64,000 nucleotides of DNA, from positions 137,112,747-137,176,746 of the forward strand of contig NC_057807.1 in assembly GCF_018294505.1 (NCBI RefSeq), read 5' to 3'. Shown here in pieces: positions 12,043 through 24,112 of the stretch. The stretch's first letter is position 1. Each line of letters opens with the position of its first letter. A program made the position numbers and the translations under genes. This DNA comes from Triticum aestivum (lineage: Eukaryota > Streptophyta > Magnoliopsida > Poales > Poaceae). A model generated the notes under the pieces. It ran no database searches. It was not told where the DNA came from and saw only the letters and a program-made list of their open reading frames with translations.

Positions 12043-12487
12043 ATGCAGCTCATATGCGCGCCAGAGCCCACGGCGGCGGCGGTATGCGCTAGTGAGGGTG
12101 AGGCAGCCTTGGCGGCAAGCGTGGAAGAGTTGGCGGCTACAACAGATCTATTAGGGGCACGCGCGATTTTGAACACGGAACGAGCATATGAGGCCATGGC
12201 CTGGGCGGCACGTGATGAGGAGCCCGATGTTGCCTTGGAGTTGGCGGCACGCTTGAATTTACCCTGATCCTGGAGCTACTGTGATGGAGCATGGGTAGAC
12301 GAATGGTCGGGCCTATGAAGTGTTCAAGGTCGTCACCGACCCGAATATCGACCCTTCCTTCCGAGAGACGATTTTGCATCACCGCAGAGAATATTTCAAC
12401 ATCATCGCACCAACAGGCCAGCCCCGCGACAATGCTGACGAGTACCTGTTTATATTTTGCTATTTTCTGAACCTTGCTGATATGTAA
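12043..12487 (+). pseudogene. Decayed CACTA B module gene, plus strand
   Basis: An ATG at 12043 opens a 75-residue, Ala/Glu-rich frame ending at 12267. In a different frame, codons from about 12325 to the TAA at 12485-12487 encode a second block containing a DPNIDPSFRE stretch and a Tyr/Phe-rich C-terminus. I read this as one gene with a frameshift or deletion near 12270-12325. No known domain is visible. It is followed directly by GACCTGTTTGCCG-type repeats, the same order seen after the exonuclease gene at 38969. Confidence 0.4.
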
Positions 12488-12599
12488 TGCCGCTATTATG
12501 TTGTTTGGTTGATTATGTATGAGTACGAACAATAATTTGTGCAATCATTTTCTTAATCAGGTGCTTATTAGCATGAATCGTATGTGTTATTGTTGGTCC

Positions 12600-12835
12600 T
12601 GTTACTACACAACTCTCATTATTGACCTGTTTGCCGGGTATCACACATATTATTACGTCGAATCATTTGTGTTATATTTTATCATTGAAAATAGTTCACC
12701 TAAATGACCTGTTTTCCTGGTATCGCACACATATAGCCAATTGTAAGTGTTTGTGTCATTCTTTATCATCGCAAACAGTTCATTAGAGTTGCCTGTTTAC
12801 CGCGTATCACACACATGTTGTTAGGTTGAACCTCA
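12600..12835 (+). repeat. CACTA B subterminal repeats, right-end type
   Basis: Two and a half copies of an approximately 95-base unit starting GACCTGTTTGCCGGGTATC and containing ATCGCAAACAGTTCA. A closely related stretch lies at 39165-39260 next to the CACTA B terminus. The array is cut at 12835 by an LTR insertion. Confidence 0.65.
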
Positions 12836-14334
12836 TGACACACAAGTATAGGGGATCTATCGTAGTCCTATCGATAAGTAAGAATGTCGAACCCAAGGAG
12901 GATCAGAAGGAAATGACAAGCGGTTTTCAGCAAGGTATTTTCTGCAAGCACTGAAATTATCAGTAACATATAGTTTTGTGATAAGATAATCCGTAACGGG
13001 TAACAAGTAACAAGTGTAACAAATGTGCAGCAAGGGGGGCCCAATCCTTTTTATAGCAAAGTACAAGCCTGGACAAACTCTTATATAAAACAAAGTGCTC
13101 CCGAGGACACATGGGAATTTCCGTCAAGTTAGTTTTCATCATGCTCATATGACTCGCGTTTGTTACTTTGATAATTTGATATGTGGGTGGACCGGTGCTT
13201 GGGTCCTGTCCTTACTTGGACAAGCCTCCCACTTATGATTAACCCCTCTCGTAAGTATCCGCAACTACGAAAGAAGAATTAAGATAAATCTAACCATAGT
13301 ATGAAACATGTCGATCCAACTTAGCCCCTTACGAAGCAACGCATAAACTAGGGTTTAAGCTTCTGTCACTCTAGCAACCCATCATCTACTTATTACTTCC
13401 CAATGCCTTCCCCTAGGCCCAAATCATGGTGAAGTTTCATGTAGTCGATGTTCACATAACACCACTAGAGGAAAGACAACATACATCTCATCAAAATATC
13501 AAAGGAATATCAAATTCACATGATTACTTATAACAAGACTTCTCCCATGTCCTCAGGAACAAAAGTAACTATTCACAAAGCATGTTCATGTTCAAAATCA
13601 GAGGGGTATTGAATATCATTAAGGATCTGAACATATTGTCTTCCACCAAATAAACCAACTAGCATCAACTACAAGGAGTAATCAACACTACTAGCAACCC
13701 ACAGGTACCAATCTAAGGTTCTGAGGCAAAGATTGAATACAAGAGATGAACTAGGGTTTGAGAGGAGAAGGTGCTAGTGAAGATGTTGATGGATATTGAA
13801 CCTCCCTCGATGATAGGATCGTTGGTGATGACGATGGCTTCGATTTCCCCCTCCGGGAGGGAAGTTTCCCCGGCAGAATCGCTTTGCCGGAGCTCTAGAT
13901 TGCTCCTGCCGAGGTTCCGCCTCGAGACGGCGGCGCTTCGTCCCGAAAGCTATCCTCTGAGTTTTTTAGGTCAAAACCCTCCATATAGGAGAAGATGGGC
14001 ACCGGAGACCTTCTAGGGGGCCACAAGCCCTGGGGGCGCCCGCCAGGCTTGTGGCCACCTGGGGGGTCCCCTCTGGTATTTTCTTCGCCCAATAATTTTT
14101 ATATATTCCAAAATAATTCTTCATAAATTTTCAGGACTTTTGGAGTTGTGCAGAATAGGTCTCTTATATTTGCTCCTTTTCCGTCTAGAATTCCAGCTAC
14201 CGACATTCTCCCTCTTCATGTAAATCTTGTAAAATAAGAGAGAAAAGGCATAAGTATTGTACAATAATGTGAAATAATAGTGCATAATGCAATAGATGTT
14301 GATATAAAAACAAGATGCAAAATGGACGTATTAA
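12836..14334 (-). repeat. 3' LTR of the truncated Gypsy element
   Basis: About 1.5 kb, ending TGACACACAAGTATAGGGG at the left edge and starting, on the minus strand, near TTAATACGTCCATTTTGC at the right edge. The purine tract CTAAGCTTGGGGAG is immediately internal (14335-14348). The usual TG start appears mutated to TT. Confidence 0.7.
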
Positions 14335-15785
14335 CTCCCCAAGCTTAGACCTCGCTTGTCCTCAAGCGAAAGCCGAGATCGATAATCATGTCCAGATGTT
14401 TAGAGAAAGAGGTGTCGATAAAATAAAATACGAACATGAGGGCATCATGATCATTTTTAGAACAGCAATATATTGTCATATAACTTCTTATCCTAAAGTG
14501 ATAATCCGCTCACAAAGTAAAGTATGAATAAAAAAACTTTACTAAAAACCAACCAACTATGATCACAGTCATTGCAGCGATTCCAATTTATCATAACATT
14601 GGAAAGAATCAATATAAGATCTTGTCTAGCAAATCAACATACTCAATCATCTTTTAGTCTTTCATAATTGCTAACACTCACGCGATACTTATGAAATCAA
14701 AGTTTCAATCAGACACATAGAAAGATAGGGGTTTATAGTTTCGCCTCCCAACTATTTAGCTCAAGGGTAATGTGAATAATAATAACTCATGATCACCTAC
14801 ATCCAAGTGGGCCTATGTGTCTAGATCTTTCCCCAACACATGATGCTTGCCAAATGAAAAAGCCGAAATATAGGAAGTGGTGAAGATCACCACGACTCTT
14901 GCATAAAGGTAAATACTAAAAATTAAAAGATAGGCCCTTCGCAGAGGGAAGCAGAGGTTGTCATGCGCTTTTTGGTTGGATGCACGAAATCCTAATGCAA
15001 CGGAATGTCACTTTATATTACCGCTTGTGATAGAAAACTTTATTATGCAGTCCATCGCTTTTATTTCTTCCCCATCTCAAGCTGGTATAAAGTTTATTTT
15101 CCTCACACTAATAGATCATACATATTTAAGGAGCAATTTTTATTGCTTGCACCGATGACAACTTACTTGAAGGATCTTACTCAATCCATAGGTAGGTATA
15201 GTGGACTCTCATGGCAAAACTGGGTTAAGGGTATTTGGATGCACAAGTAGTATCTCTACTTGGTGCGGGATTTTTGGCTAGTATGAGGTGGAAGCAAGCG
15301 TCACATGTTAGAGGATTCATGACAATATAACTTCTATTCGAAATAAGCAAACATAACTCATCATGTTGTCTTCCTTCACCAACATCGACTTCTTAGCATA
15401 TAATATCTCAATGAGTGCTCACAATCATAAAAGATGTCCAATATAATATATTTATATGTGAACCTCTCTTTATTTATTACTTCTTTTTAATTGCAACAAT
15501 GACCAACACTATGTTTGTCAACCACAACAAGTTTCAATCGTCATACTTCTTATATGTGAAGTCATCACTCTCCATAAGGTTATTATATACTCTTGTATTT
15601 CTTTTTTTCTTCTTGTTCTTCTTTTCCAAGATCAGAATGGGAAAGCAAAGCCCTTATTCATAACTACTCTTTATTATATAACTCTCACACTCGATTACAT
15701 AGAGGGAACTCAAAGCAAAACCAAAAAACTAGATCATACTAAAACTCTTATTATACTAGATCAAGATATAACCAAAAGGATTTAA

Positions 15786-16411
15786 CTAAGAAAAATGATA
15801 AAAGTAAAGATATGATGGTGATACGATACCGGGGCACCTCCCCCAAGCTTGGCACAAGCCAAGGGGAGTGCCAATACCCGTGTACTCAAGTCTCCTCTTC
15901 ACAGATGGTAGTGATGAGGTTGATGATGTGGGAAGCTTGTCCTCCGTCTTCCAAGGCATAGGTTCACCATCGTAAAAAGATGACCGAGTCTCCAAGATCC
16001 TCAAATCTGCAGTGAAACTCATCCTCTTAAATCTGTATTCATACTCACAATTTTGGTTTTGTAGGACATAGATCTGGGCTTGGAGATGCTCGATTTTCTC
16101 ATGAAGCTTGAAGATGGCCTCCCCGATGTCCTTGGTGTCCAGCTTGTGGTCATGGGTAAATTCCATGATCATGGAGTGATTGGCATTGAGTCCGCATTCC
16201 ACCATCCCTTGGCACTTGAAGACTTGCTGCTCCATTGCTTCGAGCCTGGTCTCCACGCTTTCGGTCTTCCTTGGCCCTTGAACATCCCGAATGTGCGGCA
16301 CCCCCCCCCCCCACGCATCTCAATGGTTTGAGGGTGTTGTAGCACCTCCGCAAGGTAGGAGTTGATGACCCTCTCGAAGGACTTGTACTTTGGAGCGCTT
16401 GGGGATGTCAT
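15786..16411 (-). pseudogene. Internal ORF of the truncated Gypsy element, frameshifted at a C12 run
   Basis: An ATG at 16411 begins a frame of about 36 residues that is lost at a run of twelve C at 16301-16312. Past the run, a second frame continues 171 codons to 15786. The combined product (about 205 residues) has a heptad-like Met/Glu/Leu-rich central part, which suggests a coiled coil, and no catalytic motif. The slip in the homopolymer explains the break, though a sequencing error in the run is also possible. Function unknown; it may be a reduced gag. Confidence 0.55.
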
Positions 16412-16519
16412 GGCGATCTAGATCTGTCAGAAAAATAGCTCAAAACAAGAACACAGGCTATTATCATGGTACGGTGGCCAAACCTTCGGGAGATTATAAA
16501 ATGAATTTTTCCCGACTAT

Positions 16520-17200
16520 ACACTGGTACGCGTTGGTGCTATACAAATGGTTTTTAACCTCTTTCCGCGGCGACATTTGGAACCGTCGCTAGTGAGTGAC
16601 GTCAATAGGGGAGTCCTTCCCACACGACCCAGAAACCATCGGGGATATGCCGTCCTGGCACACACGCTCGGCAAAATGAGTTCGTGTGCAACCGGCGAGC
16701 GCTCAAATACGAAAATACGTACAGTAGAGCTAAAAAATACAATTATACAGGCAAAATTGTTTCCGGTCGCAAGTACATCCCACACAGTCAGTCCCCGCTA
16801 AATGTTTCCGTTCGTATGTACATCCCACACAGTCGCTCCAAGGAAAATGTTTCTGTTCACATGTACATCACACACACTTTTCCCCGTTAAATCGTTTGTG
16901 ATAGCGTTGCCATTGCACACGATATTAACAATTTTATCGTTTGCGTTATTGAATGCATCACACAAGATGCGTAGAAGAAACCGTGTGGCAAAGGTTGTCC
17001 ATCACACACCATTTTTATGTGGTAAACGTTTGTGCAAGGTCGCCTAACGCAAACAGCTTTCAAGAGAAGGTCGTGCGTGATTGTTCATTGATCCAACACG
17101 GTTAATCCTAGAAACTGTGTGCGTTGCCTGAGGTCATCGCCCACGGTATTTTCTGAATAACCGTTTGCAATAGCAAAACCCAATTAGCAGGCTAATTCAC
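16520..17200. repeat. CACTA B subterminal-type repeats
   Basis: Repeated ATGTACATC(C/A)CACACA units (about 16770, 16815, 16860) plus GTTTGTG(A/C), CGCAAACAG and GTGTGCG words. No ORF here is supported. 17200-17425 is AT-rich with nothing visible. Confidence 0.55.
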
Positions 17201-17425
17201 CAATAGCAGGCTAATTGCCCTATTATTAATAATCCATTTATTAATCTAATTGACATTCATATTAAGCACATAATATATTTCATTTCCATATTAAGGAAGC
17301 AAGATTTCATAATTGAAATACATCAGAGTACAACATGATATAGCTTCAGTACTCTGCGACCCCATTACACAACTGCACCAGCACCAAGTTTCACATGCAA
17401 CATGTAGAACCTTTCCAAATTAGCA

Positions 17426-18071
17426 TCATACACGGTATATAGATAGATGCATCTCATCTGGAAAACTACTGAAGCAGAAGGCGAATATTGAGTCTTCATT
17501 CATGTTGAAGGTCTTTGCAACTTTAGGCCAGTGCCTGTGGATGATTGACTGTCTATCCTTGGTCCTCTTCAGGAATGCTTCAATATTGAACCGTGGGTGT
17601 TGTATGAAAACCTTCCTAGCCTCCTGACCATAGAGGTGGTTTGAGAGGTAATTATCAGTGAACTGCTTTGGAAAGGCCTGAAAACAAGGATGTAAATACC
17701 TTCTCTATATTGGAAATGAGGCAAAGGAATAAAAAAAAGGCAAGGTATAATAGTTAGTACCATCTTGTAGTGAACTGATGTCTTCTTCATTGTGCAGACA
17801 AAGATCTTGTTGTTTTTTGTCGCTAATTTCTTTATCCTAACAATCTTTCTGAGTTTCTTGACTTGATTGATATTCATGGACAACTCATTTCCCCAAATGC
17901 AAAAAGGGTCGAATAGTGGGTCAAAACATCTGACAGCAGGACCTACATGTGCAAGACCAAACTGTTAAAAACCTAAATATTAGAATGGTTCCTGCAATTG
18001 CACAATAATGTGCTATTAGACAATGGACCATGCACGTGCTAACCTCGATTGTAAACCTCAGTGTTTCCCAT
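17426..18071 (-). CDS. Three-exon gene for a B3-like DNA-binding protein, 153 residues
   Basis: Predicted exons on the minus strand are 18071-18044, 17942-17761 and 17677-17426, with ATG at 18071 and TGA at 17426-17428. All introns have GT and AG ends, and the frame is open across all 154 codons including the stop. The second half resembles a plant B3 domain: a basic lead-in, then a KIFVCTMKK strand, FPKQFTDNYL near residue 72, and an HWPKVAKTFNM...FAFCFSSFP block near the C-terminus. B3 domains bind DNA in plant transcription factors; this one is short and diverged. It lies between CACTA B repeats, so it is either element-encoded or captured. The splice model is my own reading and has no transcript behind it. 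Confidence 0.6.
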
Positions 18072-18199
18072 TGTTTCCCTGCAACACATATAAGGTAGTT
18101 AGTCATCAGGTTAAGTAAGGGTTCACATGCTATCAGTAAAATATGTTGATGAAAAATAAGCACATTGCAGATTCATCAGATTGATTCAAGCCACATGGA

Positions 18200-18905
18200 A
18201 AACCCATTTATCCAAACCAAGCATGATTAATAACTAGGAAATATAGCACTTGTATATGTTTCTCACGTACTAAGTGCAGCCAAATTCTATTAATTCCTCA
18301 CATGCACAACAATACAAAATTCTACGCACGACAATTGGACATAGCATTGCAGAATTGAACAAAGCAGTTAACTAAACACCACAACAAATGAACCAAACAT
18401 TAACTGAGCACCACATTGCACAATATAACATACTCCCAATAGAAGATCAGACAATTAACCAAACCAAGCATGCTTAACAACTTGGAAATATAGCAATTGT
18501 ATTTGTTTCTCATGTATTTACTACAGCCAAATTCAATTTATTCCTCACATGGTATACAATAACAGAATGCACCCACAACTATTGAACATCGCATTGCAGA
18601 ATTGAACCAAAAAGTTAACTAAACACCACAACACAAATGAGTCAAACGTTAACTGAGCAATAATGTATAACCAAGCCAAGCATGCTTGACAACTTGGAAA
18701 TATAGCAATTGTATTCGTTTCTCATGTATTTTGTAAAGATAAATTCGAGATATTTCTCACATGGAAGACAATACAAAATTGCAGCCTGAAGAATTGAACA
18801 TCACATTTGCAAAATTGAACCAAATAGTTAACTGAAGATGACTACTAATTAACAAAACAGTTAATAAGTGAGCACCACACTGCACGACATATAGAACATA
18901 TACAC
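18200..18905. repeat. Three-copy AT-rich tandem repeat, unit about 205-255 bases
   Basis: The block AACTTGGAAATATAGCAATT recurs from about 18480 and 18690, with a diverged copy at about 18230. Each copy is followed by TTTCTCATGTA, CCTCACATG, GCAGAATTGAAC and GTTAACT(A/G)A words in the same order. It lies upstream of the B3-like gene and has no coding content. Confidence 0.65.
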
Positions 18906-19017
18906 TAGAGCAACAGATTGCATGGTAAAATTAGATAGCACAATTCACTAGAATTTGTGAAGGAAAGGCAGGAGCAGCACACACAACGGGTAAACCGAGC
19001 ATGCTTAACTGGCGTAG

Positions 19018-19215
19018 CTAGAAAATGGCAAGGTGCTCCTCCAAGATCTGGGGATCGGCATGAATGGCAGCCATTGCAACCTCATCCGCGTGTGCAGCCA
19101 CGATTTGCTTCTCTGCTGCCAAATGCTCCTTGAGATCCTGGCTATACTGTGTGCACCATGGCTTAGGGCGACGCTTATTTGGTGGAGGGGTCGGTGATTT
19201 GGGTGGAAGGTGTCA
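19018..19215 (-). pseudogene. C-terminal part of a CACTA B module gene
   Basis: On the minus strand a frame from about 19215 to TAG at 19018-19020 encodes about 65 residues: a Pro/Lys/Arg-rich start (PPNKRRPKPW), then an acidic and Ala-rich helix. The frame is closed upstream by TGA, so either an exon boundary or decay removed the rest. A larger frame over 19005-19490 is not convincing. 19216-19784 otherwise contains CACTA B repeat words (19490-19560) and no gene. Confidence 0.35.
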
Positions 19216-19784
19216 CGCCAGCAGTCGGGGCACGTGGGATGTGGAAGGAGGAGGAGGATGGGGGCCGGGTGTGGATTACCTGCCGGGATAGATGAGGCCG
19301 AGCAACGTGAAGGAGGGTCACCGGCGAGGAGGCGGCGCTGCAAGCAAAGGAGTGAAGGTTTCAACTTGGAAAGGAAGGTGGGAACAGGGGAAATGTGGCT
19401 TTTGGTAAGGGGGGCGGGGAGGTAGATATTTCCACGGAAGCCGAAAATTTGGAATCGCTTCACAGAAAACACTGGCGCGCAAAGTGTCATCAGACACGGT
19501 CCCTTATTCAGAACTTTGTACGATATGCGAACATTACAAACGGTTCAGATAGCATAACCCGTGTGTGATGAGTTTGAACATCAAAATTTTTGGTTCGAAT
19601 TTCCCTGGTTACTATGGTCATCCACGTCATTGCATAAGTTGGGTACACAAAGGAGACTACACCACACCCACACTTCTTAATCGAGCAAGTTCAGCAATTA
19701 AACAAAGCTAGCTGACCTAAACATTACTCTAACAAATTAAAGACCAGCACTCTTAATTAAACAAAACAAAGAGTACTACTACGG

Positions 19785-20372
19785 CTAGTGCTCGTCGATC
19801 TCCGCCGCTGCCTCCATGTCCAGCTCACGCCCGACGGTCTCCTGGGGAAGGGGCTCCACGGCATCCACCGCACCATACTCGACAAGCATCTCGCCATCCG
19901 CGTCCGCCATCTCTTTGGAAAAGGCCGCCACGAGCTGGGCATGGGCGGCCGTGATCTGGGCTTGGACAGGCTCCGTCGTTGCAAGGTATGCGGTGGAGGA
20001 ACGGATGGTTGCTCGAACGCTCTCGGTGATTGCCAACTCTTCGGTCGTGGGTTGCCGACCATTGTCGGAGAAGCTTCGTTTGATTTGTGCGGTGACCGCC
20101 ACGAGCTGGGTGTAGGCAGCCTCCATCAGGGCTAAGGCCGCCGCTGCGGAACGGACAGCTGTTGTGCCGCTCTCGCCAGTTGCTATCCCTGAGGCAGATG
20201 TTGTTGTTGCCACCTGAGAAGCAACAGCGGCCATTTGGGCTGCCTTGGCCACCCGGTCACAGATTGCGGCTGCGCTCATGCACCTTGTTAGCACGGGCAT
20301 GGCGGCCGCGGCCGCGCTCTCGCCGGAGTGGGCCACCGAAGTTTCCCTCACGACGCGGGTCCACGTGCCCAT
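19785..20372 (-). CDS. Intact Ala-rich ORF, 195 residues, CACTA B module
   Basis: An uninterrupted frame runs from ATG at 20372 to the stop at 19785. The protein is strongly Ala-rich (long Ala/Val/Thr helices), with an acidic C-terminus and no Cys-rich or catalytic motif. It is most likely helical or coiled coil. It is more GC-rich than its AT-rich surroundings, as is the 254-residue ORF at 36505, which is similarly Ala-rich and also flanked by CACTA B repeats. Function unknown. Upstream, 20373-20600 holds ACACGGTTGG and GTGTGGGATC repeat words. Confidence 0.6.
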   Translation of the reverse strand: MGTWTRVVRETSVAHSGESAAAAAMPVLTRCMSAAAICDRVAKAAQMAAVASQVATTTSASGIATGESGTTAVRSAAAALALMEAAYTQLVAVTAQIKRSFSDNGRQPTTEELAITESVRATIRSSTAYLATTEPVQAQITAAHAQLVAAFSKEMADADGEMLVEYGAVDAVEPLPQETVGRELDMEAAAEIDEH

Positions 20373-20639
20373 CTTTTACCGGCGATGATTGAACAGTTAA
20401 ATGATATTTGGGGAGCGGGCTAGTGTGCTTGAGACGCCAGCTATGGACTGTAGCGACGCACCTTCTCGCGTAAGCCATAGGCGTACTATAGACCGACGGT
20501 GCTGCAGGATATTTTGTACTGCATCTCACACGGTTGGTGGTAATAAACTGTGTGGGATCTACTTGACTTGATTTGAATTACATAATGGGGTCACAGCGGC
20601 AATGGACGGTGTTTGAATTGCTAGACCTTTTATCTGCAG

Positions 20640-21632
20640 TGAACATGCAACTATATGTGTGTCGTAAAAGAATTGGAATTATTTAGGGTTCGTTTGAACA
20701 TTTTACACATTAAATTGGTTTTCTAGCCATTTCAGGTGCACAATTCAAAATTAAACTACATGCACATGCTCCTTTGCACCAACATGGGTTGTAAAATCAT
20801 ATATGTATCCATGGGTTTATGCTTGTGTCCCATGCAAGAAATGGGGATGAAATTCAAACACCACGTCACTGTGGCTCTCCGGCAAACGTCGACGTACTTG
20901 CTTTTGTAATTCTAGTAAATCCAAAATTCGTCTGAAATTCATGAAACTTGGCATGCTATCATGGAGCGGCATCAACATGCCGTGGTAAAATTTTTGTCCC
21001 ATTTAGGGCAGGTTTGGGCATAAGCTTCTCATAAACCAGAGCTTCTCACAACAAGTGTGATGGATTCGGTAGGGAACGTTTCACTTTTCTGGACGAAACG
21101 ATATCTGTTGCCTCTTCTCAATTTCAAATTTTTTTCCTAGTGTCAACATAGAACAACATGAGTGTTGTGTCAATTTTTTGGGGTTCGCTTGGACATTTTT
21201 ATACATTAACTGAGTTTGCTATGCATTCATGTGCATAATTCAAATTTGAACTACAGGCACATGCTCTAATGCATATAAATTAGTTGAAAATTCAAATATG
21301 TGTCCTGGGTTGCATGATTAGGTCCCATGCAAGAAATGGGAATGAATGTCAAACACCCTGCCACCTTCACTTGGCCACAAACATTGAGATACCTGGTTTT
21401 TTAATTCTAGTAAATCCAAAGCTCGTCTGAAATTCATGAAACTTGGCATGCTGTCATGGAGCGACATCAACATGTCGTGGTAAATTTTTTGTCCCATTTG
21501 GGGCAGGTTTGGGGATGTGCTTCTCAAAAACCAAAGCTTCTGACAACAAGCCTGATGGTTTCGTAGGGAACGTTTCACCTTTCTGAACGAAACGATATCC
21601 ATTGCCTCTTCTCAATTTCAATTTCAATTTCC
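20640..21632. repeat. Left part of a tandem satellite, unit about 500 bases
   Basis: About two units; the anchor ATGAAACTTGGCATGCT lies at 20941 and 21436 (495 bases apart). Other shared words are GTCCCATGCAAGAAATGG, CATGCACATGCTC and GACGAAACGATATC. The array stops near 21632 at the junction with retroelement gag sequence and resumes at 32590. Short frames in it are accidental. Confidence 0.85.
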
Positions 21633-23055
21633 ATTGTCAGATCCTTCCTTCCCGCACGGCTCGGAGCTCTTGGCATCCGTTGGTGTTGTGGGTGTGGAGG
21701 TCATGGTACACACAGTACCGGCTGCCCTTGGAGGATTCGGGCTGATCTCTGCCCCGCTTGGTGTCCGGTTCTGCTGCGAGCACGGCAGCCACTTGCGCTT
21801 CACATCCTTGGCCTTGGGTTTCTTCTGTTCTGGGTCTGCGGCAGGCAGCTCGAGGAGGGAGAGATGCCCTTCCTCAGCCCTGGCGCACTTGGTCGCCAGG
21901 TTGAACAACTCCAAGGAAGTGCATAGCTCCTCCTTCATCTTGACGTTGCGCACGCCGTCGGAGAAGGCTGAGATGATGGCCTCCTCGGTCACCTTGGGAA
22001 TCTTGAGGCATGCGTTGTTGAAGCGCTGGATGTACTTCTATAGGGTCTCTCCTGGTTGTTGCTTGATGCGGCGCATGTCGCTCATGGCGGGTGGCCGGTC
22101 GCGGGTGCCTTGGAAGTTGGCGATGAAGCGGGTGCGCATCTCGTCCCAGGAGGAGATCGTGCCTGGAGCCAGGTTCAGGAGCCAGGTGCGGGCCCCATCC
22201 TTGAGCGCCATGGGAAACCAGTTCGCCATGACCTTCTCGTCTCCGTTGGCGGATTCGATGCCCAGCTCGTAGAGCTGGAGGAATTCTGTGGGGTCTGTCA
22301 TACCGTCGTAGCAGGGAGGCAGGTCTGGCTTGAACTTGCCGGGCCACGCAACGCTGCGTAGCTCGGTGGTGAAGGCACGGCAGCCTGCCATGGCCACGGG
22401 AGGCCTTGGGTGATGAAGAGCCTGGTCTTGCGGGTCCCCATGCGCTGCAGCTGGGAGTAGCGCGGGGTCTTGGCGTGCGGGAGCAGGAACGTGGTCGCGA
22501 CGTGCTGGAGCGGGGAGCACCCGGGCAGCTTCTTGCGGGCGTGGGACTTATTGGCAGCTCTGCTCTTGCCGAGCTAGCGTCTGACGGAGGGGGTTCCGCC
22601 TAGGGGCCACACGCCTTGGAGCCAGGGCGCCTTCTTGGGGAGGAGGCGGCTGGGGCGCCCCCGGAGCTTCGTCGCCCGCGAAGGGCGGGGTGCGGTGCAG
22701 CGGAACAGATGAGCTCGGCGACGCGGTCGAGCCATTCCTCGTAGACATCACCGACGGGACGGTAGCGCAGGAGCACGTTCACCGCGATGAGCGCAGCTCG
22801 AGCCTCCATGGGTGCACGGAGCGCGCGGGACGAAGAACCAGCTGGGGTGAGCGAGGGAGTAGCGGTGCGGCTGTCTTTCCGCACGGACGGATGCTGAGAC
22901 GATGCTTGCTGCTCGTTCCCCGTTGGGCCGGTGGCGGCGTTGATGGCAGGTGACGGGGAACGACGAGGACGCCCGCCGACGGGCGCCGTCTGGGCAACGC
23001 GGGAAGCGAGAGCGGCTCGGCACTCGGCGCGGGCGCGACGAGCTTCAGACATGGA
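21633..23055 (-). pseudogene. Truncated duplicate of gag
   Basis: Minus-strand gag sequence closely matching 30107-31540, ending abruptly at 21633 in the Ser/Lys-rich part before the protease. It shares the in-frame TAG (22038-22040) with the other copy. It lacks a 15-base stretch present in that copy (around 30404-30418) and has several further frameshifts. The ATG would be near 23052. The left end is a deletion junction with satellite DNA. Confidence 0.7.
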
Positions 23056-23123
23056 CGCGATGGTTGGAGGAGAACTGGGCGGTGGAAGACGAATTCCGGC
23101 GCACCCCTACCTGGCGCGCCAAA

Positions 23124-24093
23124 TGTCGGATTTCATGTTCCGGCAGACCCTTGAGGTTCGAACACTGGGGTGCGCGCGGAGACCTCGCCCTCTACCAACC
23201 TCCACCCCGCTGAATCGCTAGGATCTAAGCTATGGAAAGAACATCACAAGAGACACAGGGTTTATACTAGTTCGGGCCACCATTGTGGTGTAATACCCTA
23301 CTCTAGTTTGTGGTGTGGTGGATTGCCCCTTGGGCTGATGATGATGAACAATACAAGGAAGAACAGCCTCGCGAGGGTCTGTTCTTGGCTGGGGGTATGT
23401 GCTGCTAGGAGGAGCTCAGTCACCCTTCTCTCTCTCTCTATGTGATGCTACTGTATTGCTCTCCTCGAGATCTCTCTAGATTCTAGATCTCTCTCGATTC
23501 TAGATCTCTCTAGATGTCTCTACCCTGTGGGTGGCTAGTCCTATTTATAGGCAAAGGCCCTTGGCCTCTTCCCAAATACTGAGCGGGAAGGGCGCCAACA
23601 ATTGGCCATTTTGAAAGGGAACATCTGGTACACTTATCCTGACTAAAGTTGGTCCTCGCCTGCCAAAGGCTCTGGTGGTGACGCCTGCTTGGGCTCCACA
23701 ATGACATCCTCCTTGCCGTTGGGCTGGTCTTGGTCTCGTTGCACCGAAATAGGTGCCTTTGCTTGATGCTCTCGCCTGCGCTTGCTCCCTTTGCACCAAA
23801 GAGGAAAGGAGGACACTGCGCGGGCTGGCGCCCACCTGGCACCCTTGGTCGTCATGGCTTGCGTCATGGGCACCTCGTGAGGTACCCCGCATTGATCTCT
23901 CCGCCTCCTCGCGAGCCAGCCTGATGAGGCCGTGTCTGAGGAGGCTCTGTGTCGTCCGCCCCGCGAGGCTTGGCCCCTCGCGAGGGTCTTGGGCTTGTGT
24001 TGATGAAGATGGGCCGTGCTGGGCCCCTCCTTGAGCCATGCCGCAAGCCGCAGGCAGGCAAGTCTGGGGACCCCCGTTCCCAGAATGCTGATA
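23124..24093 (-). repeat. LTR 1 of the Tat-like element
   Basis: 970 bases. The minus-strand start reads TATCAGCATTC where LTR 2 reads TGTCGGTGTTC, a set of changes mostly of the C-to-T/G-to-A type typical of methylated DNA decay. The LTR ends AATCCGACA at 23124. It is preceded by the purine tract at its right edge and followed by primer-site sequence at its left edge, so it serves as the 3' LTR of one unit and the 5' LTR of the next. Confidence 0.8.
23542..23549 (-). promoter_or_regulatory. TATA box in LTR 1
   Basis: TATAAATA on the minus strand inside GCCTATAAATAGGAC. It is shared with LTR 2 and is the likely retroelement core promoter. Confidence 0.6.
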
Positions 24094-24112
24094 GTAGCCC
24101 CCGGGCCCAAGG
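24094..24112 (-). other. Polypurine-type tract next to LTR 1
   Basis: On the minus strand the bases before the LTR read GCCTTGGGCCCGGGGGCTAC. This G-rich tract is in the expected place for the plus-strand primer. Confidence 0.5.

Larger units (their letters stand above)
12836..16510 (-). mobile_element. 5'-truncated minus-strand Gypsy-type LTR element
   Basis: A complete 3' LTR (12836-14334) is followed on its right by a purine tract and 2.2 kb of internal sequence with one ORF. The 5' LTR and primer site are absent, so the copy is truncated on the right. The junction with CACTA repeat sequence is near 16510 but I cannot place it exactly. LTR and ORF resemble a common wheat Gypsy group (WHAM-like, from memory). 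The stretch 14341-15785 holds no gene. Confidence 0.65.

Noticed and set aside
12836..14334. Solo LTR
   Set aside because: A purine tract and 2.2 kb of internal sequence continue to its right, so it is the 3' LTR of a truncated element.
16520..16640. Left terminus of CACTA B
   Set aside because: The sequence resembles a terminal region, but no CACTAC end matching 39498 could be found.
16547..17047. Overlapping plus-strand ORFs with repeated peptide words
   Set aside because: They translate the ATGTACATCACACACA-type subterminal repeats.
19005..19490. 161-codon minus-strand ORF
   Set aside because: The adjacent frame ending at 19018 gives a more protein-like C-terminus; the longer frame has random composition.
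21634..22361. Long plus-strand ORFs opposite gag at 21.6-22.4 kb and 29.8-30.8 kb
   Set aside because: They are shadows of the GC-rich gag frame on the minus strand, which shows real gag and zinc motifs.
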